DNA of 5,921 nucleotides from Ornithinimicrobium sp. (GTDB lineage Bacteria; Actinomycetota; Actinomycetes; Actinomycetales; Dermatophilaceae). The DNA lies in NCBI GenBank assembly GCA_030145965.1, contig JASKZT010000126.1:1-5921 (forward strand), in the 5' to 3' direction. Position numbers and translations under genes: made by a program. Below are positions 1 through 5,921 of this stretch, piece after piece (positions within the stretch are counted from its first letter, which is position 1; each line of letters begins with the position of its first letter). The notes below the pieces were generated by a model, which saw only the letters and a list, made by a program, of their open reading frames with translations, searched no databases and was not told where the DNA came from.

Positions 1-44
1 CCGACGACCTTGATGACGGCCAGGTAGTTCTGCGCAGCGGACAC
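1..44 (-). CDS. ftsZ: FtsZ, cell division GTPase (first 14 codons only)
   Basis: This is the extreme N-terminus of FtsZ, the tubulin-like GTPase that forms the cytokinetic ring; the rest lies beyond the left edge. Reading the minus strand from a GTG at 44–42 gives (M)SAAQNYLAVIKVV and then the first two bases (GG) of the next codon. The A-x-NYLAVIKVVG pattern is the characteristic actinobacterial FtsZ start, leading into the GIGGGG nucleotide-binding loop, which is outside the window. The start is supported by a purine-rich GAAAGG six bases upstream. The position directly after ftsQ is the standard place for ftsZ in the dcw cluster. The identification rests on only 14 residues plus gene order, but the two agree well. 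Confidence 0.9.
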   Translation of the reverse strand, partial: MSAAQNYLAVIKVV

Positions 45-50
45 GGTGGA

Positions 51-56
51 CCTTTC
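51..56 (-). promoter_or_regulatory. Ribosome binding site of ftsZ
   Basis: GAAAGG reads on the minus strand at 56–51 and ends six bases before the GTG start of ftsZ. It is a moderate Shine-Dalgarno match that fixes this GTG as the start; no other start codon in this frame is better placed. Confidence 0.6.
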
Positions 57-91
57 GAGCTGGAGATCAGGGCTGTTGTGCTTGTCCCGTG

Positions 92-97
92 ATCCTA
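92..97 (-). promoter_or_regulatory. Possible -10 element for ftsZ
   Basis: TAGGAT (minus strand, 97–92) fits the actinobacterial primary-sigma -10 pattern TAnnnT and is the best such match in the otherwise G+C-rich ftsQ–ftsZ gap. Transcription starting about seven bases downstream would give a leader of roughly 40 bases before the ftsZ GTG. There is no TTGACA-like -35 at 16–18 bases upstream (the position reads CGGGGC), which is not unusual for actinobacterial promoters. In other actinobacteria ftsZ is known to have its own promoters in this gap. This particular site is an inference from sequence only. Confidence 0.3.
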
Positions 98-130
98 GGG
101 CGCCGCGCCTCTGAGCCCCGCGAGCGTGAA

Positions 131-149
131 CCTCGACTTCAGGTCGAGG
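131..149. repeat. Inverted repeat in the ftsQ–ftsZ gap
   Basis: CCTCGAC at 131–137 and GTCGAGG at 143–149 form a perfect 7-bp inverted repeat around a 5-base centre. In the direction of transcription it reads CCTCGAC-CTGAA-GTCGAGG. It begins 27 bases after the ftsQ stop codon and its near edge is 86 bases before the ftsZ start. No T-tract follows, so it does not look like a classical intrinsic terminator. From memory, related CTCAACCT/AGGTTGAG-type palindromes lie at the same place in other actinobacteria. Its role (operator, RNA hairpin, attenuation or processing between ftsQ and ftsZ) is not shown by the sequence. Confidence 0.65.
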
Positions 150-176
150 GTGGAGGGTCCAGGGCCGAGGTCGCGC

Positions 177-980
177 TCAGCCCTGCGGCGCCGGCGGCAG
201 GCCGGTGACGACGGGCGTGCTGGGCGCGCTGACGTCGATCTTCTGCGGGACGCCGCCCTGGGGGTCGATGCTCTCCTGGCCGACGAGCGCGGTCACGACC
301 CGCCATTTCTTCTCGGCCTCGGTGGGCTCGCCCCACTGCACCGTCAGCCCGTCGATCTTCATCGACACGGTGCCGTTGGCGGCATACCGCGGCGTGGAGA
401 GCTCGCCCTCGAGCACCTTGTCCTTGGGACGGCTGGCGAAGAGGTCGAGCAGGCCCTGCACCGTCTCGCGCGGCAGCGCGTGCGGCTCCTCGGAGACGTT
501 GACGACGGGCACCCCCTTGGGGCGCTTGGCGACCTCGTCGTAGACGACGCCACCGGCGTCGGCCAGCCAGACGGTCTTGCCCTGGCGCAGCGCCAGGGCG
601 GGCTCGCGCAGCTCCACCTGGTAGGTGATGCTCGAGGGCCACTCGCGCGCGACGGAGACGCTGGCCACCCGCGGCTCGCCGGCGAGCACGCGCTCGCTGA
701 CGTGGGTCTGCGACACGCGGGCCAGCGGCCTCCCGTGGGGGATGTCGGCGTGGCGCACGACGCTGTCGGCGACCTCGCCCTCGACCCCGGAGACCTTCAC
801 GTCGTCGACGACGAACGCCGCCGACCAGAAGAAGAGGAAGACCGCGGCGGCCGCCAGCACGACGACGCCCACCCCCCAGCCGAGGAGCGCCCGGCCCCAC
901 CGGCGGGGTCCGCGGACCCCGCGGGCCCGCGCCCGGCGCTCGGCGCGACGCTGCGACATCCCCCTGGGCAGCAGCCTCAC
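177..980 (-). CDS. ftsQ: FtsQ/DivIB, bitopic cell division protein
   Basis: FtsQ is a single-span membrane protein that links early and late divisome proteins and, with FtsB/FtsL, controls septal synthesis by FtsW and its transpeptidase. The 267-residue product has the expected order: a short, very basic cytoplasmic tail (about residues 1–30, rich in Arg), one membrane helix (about 31–54, ending LFFWSAAF), a POTRA domain starting VDDVKVSG (58–65) and running to about VELREPAL (122–129), then the beta domain with VWLADAGGVVYD (137–148) and KIDGLTVQWG (208–217), and a short Pro-rich end. The size is within the normal range. The chosen GTG at 980 overlaps the murC stop (GTGA) and has GAGGAG eight bases upstream. 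An in-frame ATG at 959–957 (Met8) is a weaker alternative because AGGGGG there abuts the codon. The stop at 179–177 is followed by the gap before ftsZ. Tyr199 uses TAT within a CATACC motif. Confidence 0.93.
   Translation of the reverse strand: MRLLPRGMSQRRAERRARARGVRGPRRWGRALLGWGVGVVVLAAAAVFLFFWSAAFVVDDVKVSGVEGEVADSVVRHADIPHGRPLARVSQTHVSERVLAGEPRVASVSVAREWPSSITYQVELREPALALRQGKTVWLADAGGVVYDEVAKRPKGVPVVNVSEEPHALPRETVQGLLDLFASRPKDKVLEGELSTPRYAANGTVSMKIDGLTVQWGEPTEAEKKWRVVTALVGQESIDPQGGVPQKIDVSAPSTPVVTGLPPAPQG
383..388 (+). repeat. CATACC word, copy 1 (in ftsQ)
   Basis: CATACC on the plus strand, in the context GGCATACCGC. On the coding strand it is GGTATG spanning CGG-TAT-GCC (Arg-Tyr-Ala, FtsQ 198–200). 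It gives the only TAT codon in ftsQ; the other two Tyr codons of the gene are TAC. Confidence 0.5.
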
Positions 981-2458
981 CGGTCTCGCTCCTCTGCGAG
1001 CAGCCGCAGCAGCTGCGGCCCCACGCCGGTCACGTCACCGGCGCCGACGGTCACGACCAGGTCGTCCGGGCGCACGAGGTCGCGCAGCGCCTCCGCGGCG
1101 CCCTCGCGCCCGGCCACCAGGTGCACGTGGGTGCCGGTGCCCGCCCCGCGCACGAGGTCGGCAAGCAGCGCGGAGGTGACGCCGGGGAACTGCTCCTGGC
1201 TCTCCCGCGCGCCGTAGACCGGCAGCAGCAGGAGCACGTCGGCGGCCGCCAGGCCGGCGGCGAAGCCCGCGGCGAAGTCGCGGGTGCGCGAGAAGAGATG
1301 GGGCTGGAAGGCGACGACGACCCGGCGGCCCGCGGCCGCCGAGCGGGCGGCCTGGACGACGGCGGTGACCTTCGGGGCGTTGTGGGCGTAGTCGTCGACG
1401 ACCTCGACGCCGCCGGCGCTGCCGACCGGCTCGAAGCGCCGGTGGGCGCCCGCGAAGGCGGCCAGCCCGGCCAGGACGGGCTCCAGCGGGCGGCCCAGGC
1501 CGGCGGTGGCCGCGAGCACGGCAGCCGCGGCGTTGGCCACGCTGTGCAGCCCCGGCACCGGCAGCTCGAGCGTGGCGGTCGTGCCGGCGGGCACAGGTCC
1601 GAGGTCGCGCTGCCAGACCAGGGTGGCGCCGGACGTCATGCCCTCGGTGCGGGCGTCGCGCACGAGCAGGTCCGGCGCCGGCGTGTCGCCCTCGCCGCTC
1701 CCCCACGTCACGACGTCGACACCCTCGTCGGCGGCGCTGCGGGCCAGGCGGGCGGCCCCGGGGTCGTCGGCGTTGGTGACGAGCAGGCCGCCCGGGCGGA
1801 TCGTGCGGGCGAAGTCGGCGTAGGCCGCCTCGACGCCCGCCTCGTCGCCCCAGAAGTCGAGGTGGTCGGGCTGGACGTTCGTGACGACCGCGACGCGCGG
1901 GCGGTAGACGAGGAAGGAGCCGTCGCTCTCGTCGGCCTCGACGACGACCGGAGCGTCGGCGGCACCCGGGGCGGCGTTGGTGCCGGCCCCGGCGAGCGGC
2001 GCTCCGATGACGTAGCCGGGGTCCGCGCCGGCGGCCTGCAGCGCCACGGTCGTCATCGCGCTCGTCGTCGTCTTGCCGTTGGCGCCCGCCACGGCGACCG
2101 CGTCGCGACCGTGCAGGAGCGCGGCGATGCCCTGGGAGCGGTGCAGCACCCGCAGCCCGGCGGCGCGCGCGGCGGCGAGCTCCGCGTTGTCCTCGGGTAT
2201 GGCGCTGCTCACGACCACCGTCGAGGCACCCTCGAGGTGGGCCGGGTCGTGACCGACGAAGACGCGCGCCCCCTCGGCCTCGAGCGCCCGCAGCGTCGGG
2301 CTGTCGGCGCGGTCGGAGCCGGAGACGGGGATGCCGCGGGCGAGGAACATGCGCGCCACGCCGGACATGCCGGAGCCGCCGATCGCGAGGAGGTGGACGG
2401 CACCGAGCTCCTCGGCGGGGGGCACGGGCGCGGTCAGGTCGAAGCGGCGGCCGGTCAC
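977..2458 (-). CDS. murC: MurC, UDP-N-acetylmuramate–L-alanine ligase
   Basis: MurC joins L-Ala to UDP-MurNAc using ATP, the first amino-acid addition in peptidoglycan precursor synthesis, in the cytoplasm. The 493-residue protein has all three Mur-ligase domains. The N-terminal UDP-binding domain carries GGSGMSG (27–33) and SSAIPEDN (84–91). The central ATPase domain carries the P-loop GANGKTTT (125–132), EADESDGSF (174–182) and NVQPDHLD (194–201). The C-terminal domain has AHRRFE (338–343), DDYAHN (355–360), QPHLFSRT (385–392), VYGARES (414–420) and GAGD (472–475). Length and motif order are normal for the family. MurC enzymes usually have GTHGKT; here Thr-His is replaced by Ala-Asn, and the usual H-N of the PG-x-HN-x-x-NA motif is HS (PGLHSVANA, 302–310). 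The GTG start overlaps the murG stop (GTGA) and has AGGAG seven bases upstream. Ile87 is encoded by ATA, inside a CATACC motif. MurC rather than Mpl or MurD/E is clear from GGSGMSG, QPHLFSRT and the position next to murG. Confidence 0.96.
   Translation of the reverse strand: MTGRRFDLTAPVPPAEELGAVHLLAIGGSGMSGVARMFLARGIPVSGSDRADSPTLRALEAEGARVFVGHDPAHLEGASTVVVSSAIPEDNAELAAARAAGLRVLHRSQGIAALLHGRDAVAVAGANGKTTTSAMTTVALQAAGADPGYVIGAPLAGAGTNAAPGAADAPVVVEADESDGSFLVYRPRVAVVTNVQPDHLDFWGDEAGVEAAYADFARTIRPGGLLVTNADDPGAARLARSAADEGVDVVTWGSGEGDTPAPDLLVRDARTEGMTSGATLVWQRDLGPVPAGTTATLELPVPGLHSVANAAAAVLAATAGLGRPLEPVLAGLAAFAGAHRRFEPVGSAGGVEVVDDYAHNAPKVTAVVQAARSAAAGRRVVVAFQPHLFSRTRDFAAGFAAGLAAADVLLLLPVYGARESQEQFPGVTSALLADLVRGAGTGTHVHLVAGREGAAEALRDLVRPDDLVVTVGAGDVTGVGPQLLRLLAEERDR
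989..995 (-). promoter_or_regulatory. Ribosome binding site of ftsQ
   Basis: AGAGGAG (minus strand, 995–989) lies inside the last codons of murC, eight bases before the GTG that overlaps the murC stop. This strong match favours the GTG at 980 over the internal ATG at 959. Confidence 0.7.
2196..2201 (-). repeat. CATACC word, copy 2 (in murC)
   Basis: This copy is in the opposite orientation to the other three: CATACC lies on the coding (minus) strand, in the context GCCATACCCG, spanning GCC-ATA-CCC (Ala-Ile-Pro, MurC 86–88). It forces the very rare Ile codon ATA, which I see nowhere else in the window. Confidence 0.5.
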
Positions 2459-3554
2459 GCCGTCGCTCCTGCGCTCTCCGCGGTCGCGAGGATGAGGTCG
2501 ACGAGCTGGTCGTCGGCGTCGCGCTCGCCGTGCTCGGCCGCCGCGCGCGCCATGGTGGCGAGGCGGTCGGCGTCGGTGACCAGGGGCAGGATGGTCTGCC
2601 GCACCCAGTCGGGGTTCACCTCGGCGTCGTCGACGAGCAGGCCGCCCCCGGCCTCGACGACCCCGGCGGCGTTGAGCCGCTGCTCGCCGTTGCCGATGGG
2701 CAGCGGCACGTAGACCGCCGGCACGCCGACGGCCGCGAGCTCGCAGACGGTCCCCGCGCCCGCGCGGCAGACCGCGAGGTCGGCGGCGGCGTAGACGAGG
2801 TCCATGCGGTCGGTGTACTGGATCGCGACGTAGCGGGCGCCCTCGAGGTTGACCGGGACCTCGACGTCCTTGCCCTCGCCGGTGATGTGCAGCACCTGGA
2901 CGCCGGCGGCGAGGATGTCGGCCGCGGCGGAGGAGAAGGCCTGGTTGAGCCGCTGGGCGCCGAGCGACCCGCCGAAGACGAGCAGCGTCGCGCGGTCGTC
3001 GGCGAGGCCGAAGTGGGCCAGCGCCTCCGGGCGCGTGGTCGCGCGGTCCAGGTCGCGGATCTCGGCGCGCAGCGGCAGCCCGACCCGCCTCGCGCCCGGC
3101 AGCTCGGTCGCGGCGAAGGTGGTGGCGACGGCGTCGGTGAGGCGGGCGCCGAGGCGGTTGGCCAGCCCGGCGCGGGCGTTCTGCTCGTGGATGACGATGG
3201 GCAGCCCGGCGCGGCGGGCGGCCAGGTAGGCGGGCGTCGCGACATACCCCCCGAAGCCGACGACGACGTCCGCGTCGCAGGCGCGCACGGCGTGCAGCAC
3301 GGCCCCGACGGCCGACTTCAGCGCCGCCGGGAAGCGCAGCACCGCCGTGTCGGGGCGCCGCGGGAAGGGCACCTTGGGGATGTGGGTGAGCTCGTAGCCG
3401 CGCTCGGGCACGAGCCGCGCCTCGAGGCCCTCTGCGGTGCCGACCACGCAGATCCGCACGTCGGGCACGCGGCGGCGCAGCGCGTCGGCGGTGGCGAGGA
3501 GGGGGTTGACGTGACCGGCCGAGCCACCGCCGGCCAGCACGACCGAGAGCGGGC

Positions 3555-3558
<4 letters not shown>
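2455..3558 (-). CDS. murG: MurG, lipid II-forming GlcNAc transferase
   Basis: MurG transfers GlcNAc from UDP-GlcNAc to lipid I at the cytoplasmic face of the membrane, producing lipid II, the substrate of FtsW and other polymerases. The 367-residue GT-B (family GT28) protein shows the N-terminal G-loop GGGSAGHVNP (10–19), VVGFGGYV (99–106) and HEQN (124–127). In the C-terminal UDP-GlcNAc domain it shows the second G-loop FGGSLGAQRLN (195–205), RAGAGTVCELAAVGVPAVYVP (265–285, with the nucleotide-binding Glu at 273) and the GEQRLNA loop (291–297). SAG in place of the common TGG in the first loop is a variant I associate with actinobacteria. The frame stays open far upstream of the gene, inside ftsW. 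The GTG at 3558 is chosen because family homology begins at once (SPLSVVLAGGG), it overlaps the ftsW stop (GTGA), and GGGAG lies six bases upstream. Tyr105 is TAT, inside a CATACC motif. The stop overlaps the murC start. Confidence 0.96.
2466..2470 (-). promoter_or_regulatory. Ribosome binding site of murC
   Basis: AGGAG (minus strand, 2470–2466) lies within the end of murG, seven bases before the GTG start. It supports the start that overlaps the murG stop codon. Confidence 0.65.
3243..3248 (+). repeat. CATACC word, copy 3 (in murG)
   Basis: CATACC on the plus strand, in the context GACATACCCC. On the coding strand it spans GGG-TAT-GTC (Gly-Tyr-Val, MurG 104–106). It gives the only TAT among the seven Tyr codons of murG, at the conserved GGY position of the enzyme. 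Confidence 0.5.
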
Positions 3559-4880
<1,322 letters not shown>

Positions 4881-4885
4881 GCGCG

Positions 4886-4893
4886 CCTCACCC
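4886..4893 (-). promoter_or_regulatory. Ribosome binding site of ftsW, spanning the murD stop
   Basis: GGGTGAGG (minus strand, 4893–4886) contains the TGA stop of murD (4890–4888) and ends five bases before the ftsW ATG. A ribosome ending murD would sit on the site for ftsW initiation, which suggests coupling even though the two genes do not overlap. Confidence 0.6.
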
Positions 4894-5921
4894 GTGCTGA
4901 CCCAGGCGGCGGCGCACCGCGTCGGCGAAGACGTCGCCGCGCGAGCCGTAGCTGGGGAACATGTCGAGGGACGCGGCGGCCGGCGAGAGCAGCACCACGT
5001 CGCCGGGGCGCGCCATCGCGGCGGCGTGCGTCACGACGTCGTCCATGAGGCGGGCCAGGGCGGGCATGTCCCCATGGTCGGTGACGCCGGCGTCGTGGAC
5101 GGGGACGTCGGGCGCGTGTCGGGCGAGCGAGGCGGCGATCTGCGCGCGGTCGGCGCCGAGGAGCACCACCCCGCGCAGCCGCTCGGCCACCTCGGCCACG
5201 AGGTCGTCGACCTCGGCGCCCTTGAGCTGGCCGCCGGCGACCCAGACGATGTCGGGGTAGGCGCGCAGGGCCGCCTGGGCGGCGTGCGGGTTGGTGGCCT
5301 TGGAGTCGTCGACCCAGGTCAGACCGTCGCGCTCGGCGACGACGGTGGTGCGGTGGGCGTCGGTGCGGAAGGCGCGCAGCCCGTCGCGCACGGCCGCGGA
5401 CGACACCCCGGCGGCGCGCGCCAGCCCGGCGGCGGCGAGGGCGTCGGCGACCAGGTGCGGCGGCGGGGCGGAGCCGCCGTCGCCGCCCGAGGCGCGGGAC
5501 AGGTCGGCCAGCGTGCCGATCTCGGCGGCCGACGTCGCCCGCTCGGCGACGAAGGCGCGGTCGGCCAGCACGTCGTCGACGAGCCCTAGCATGGACAGCC
5601 CCGGCGTGCCGAGCGTGAAGCCGATCGCGCGGCAGCCCTCGACGACGTCGGCGTCCTCGACCATCCGCATCGTCCGCTCGTCCTGGACGTTGTAGAGGCA
5701 GGCGACCTGGGTGCGCGCGTAGATCTTCGCCTTGTCCGCGGCATACCCCTCGAGCGAGCCGTGCCAGTCGAGGTGGTCGGGCGCGACGTTGAGCACGACG
5801 GAGGCCAGCGGCGACATCGAGTGCGTGAAGTGCAGCTGGAAGCTGGACAGCTCGACCGCGATGACGTCGTAGGGGTCGGGGTGCTGGACGGCGTCGAGGA
5901 CGGGCGTGCCGACGTTGCCGG
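4888..5921 (-). CDS. murD: MurD, UDP-MurNAc-L-alanine–D-glutamate ligase (N-terminus missing)
   Basis: MurD adds D-Glu to UDP-MurNAc-L-Ala with ATP, the step after MurC. The window holds 343 codons plus two bases; roughly the first 140–150 residues, including the P-loop, lie beyond the right edge, judging from the usual length of 450–500. The frame reads through the edge without a stop, so the Met at 5817 is internal and not the start. Counting from the first full codon, motifs are GNVGTP (1–6), ELSSFQL (23–29), NVAPDHLDWHG (44–54), DKAKIY (62–67, with Lys63 at the position of the carbamylated Lys of E. coli MurD), YNVQDE (76–81), the C-terminal-domain motif DDSKATN (204–210), LSPAAASLDMF (311–321) and SRGDVF (326–331). 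The linker motif, usually HN-x-x-NA, reads HLVADA (155–160), after a Gly/Pro-rich stretch. One Tyr (58) is TAT, in a CATACC motif. The TGA stop lies seven bases before ftsW. Confidence 0.95.
   Translation of the reverse strand, partial: GNVGTPVLDAVQHPDPYDVIAVELSSFQLHFTHSMSPLASVVLNVAPDHLDWHGSLEGYAADKAKIYARTQVACLYNVQDERTMRMVEDADVVEGCRAIGFTLGTPGLSMLGLVDDVLADRAFVAERATSAAEIGTLADLSRASGGDGGSAPPPHLVADALAAAGLARAAGVSSAAVRDGLRAFRTDAHRTTVVAERDGLTWVDDSKATNPHAAQAALRAYPDIVWVAGGQLKGAEVDDLVAEVAERLRGVVLLGADRAQIAASLARHAPDVPVHDAGVTDHGDMPALARLMDDVVTHAAAMARPGDVVLLSPAAASLDMFPSYGSRGDVFADAVRRRLGQHG
5742..5747 (+). repeat. CATACC word, copy 4 (in murD)
   Basis: CATACC on the plus strand, in the context GGCATACCCC. 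On the coding strand it spans GGG-TAT-GCC (Gly-Tyr-Ala, in EGYAADKAK of MurD). It gives the only TAT codon in the visible part of murD. Confidence 0.5.

Noticed and set aside
40..44. GACAC near the ftsZ start as a WhiA binding site
   Set aside because: A single pentamer match is expected often by chance, and it overlaps the ftsZ start codon. There is no supporting second site that I can see.
131..149. Inverted repeat as an intrinsic terminator of ftsQ
   Set aside because: The stem is only 7 bp and is followed by TTCACGC rather than a T-run, so a classical terminator is not supported.
957..959. Internal ATG (Met8) as the start of ftsQ
   Set aside because: The purine run AGGGGG directly touches the ATG with no spacer, whereas the GTG at 980 has GAGGAG at a normal eight-base distance. 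It remains a minor alternative.
5815..5817. ATG at 5817–5815 as start of murD
   Set aside because: The frame continues upstream to the window edge with the conserved MurD motifs GNVGTP and ELSSFQL, so this Met is internal and the gene is cut by the window.

Overview
This window is the downstream half of an actinobacterial division and cell wall (dcw) cluster. All real genes lie on the minus strand and are read from right to left: murD (5' end missing) – ftsW – murG – murC – ftsQ – ftsZ (only the first 14 codons). This gene order, the very high G+C with almost exclusively G/C third positions, the frequent GTG starts, and the protein motifs (for example GGGSAGHVNP in MurG) point to a high-GC actinobacterium. 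A member of the Micrococcales, perhaps Intrasporangiaceae or a relative, is my best guess, but no marker here fixes the genus.

Layout, in transcription order. From 5921 to 4888, the C-terminal three quarters of MurD. After a 7-base gap, FtsW (4880–3555). Then MurG (3558–2455), MurC (2458–977) and FtsQ (980–177), each starting inside the stop codon of the gene before it through a GTGA overlap. A 132-base gap (176–45) separates ftsQ from ftsZ. It holds an inverted repeat and a possible -10 element, and is the only real intergenic region in the window. ftsZ starts with GTG at 44 and runs off the left edge.

Function. MurC adds L-Ala to UDP-MurNAc and MurD adds D-Glu, both in the cytoplasm. MurG adds GlcNAc to lipid I to make lipid II at the inner face of the membrane. 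FtsW polymerises lipid II at the septum, FtsQ is the bitopic scaffold of the divisome, and FtsZ is the cytoskeletal ring. The tight packing implies one transcript with translational coupling. The gap before ftsZ would let ftsZ be set separately.

This is a core, conserved region and I see no new multi-gene system, mobile element, CRISPR array or RNA gene. The most unusual signal is compositional: by my reading, every ATA/TAT trinucleotide in the 5.9 kb falls inside the hexamer CATACC/GGTATG (four copies, one in each of four genes). Three copies force the only TAT Tyr codons and one forces an ATA Ile codon. This suggests a short, selected genomic word. Smaller points are non-canonical motif residues in MurC and MurD and a cysteine pair in an extracytoplasmic loop of FtsW.
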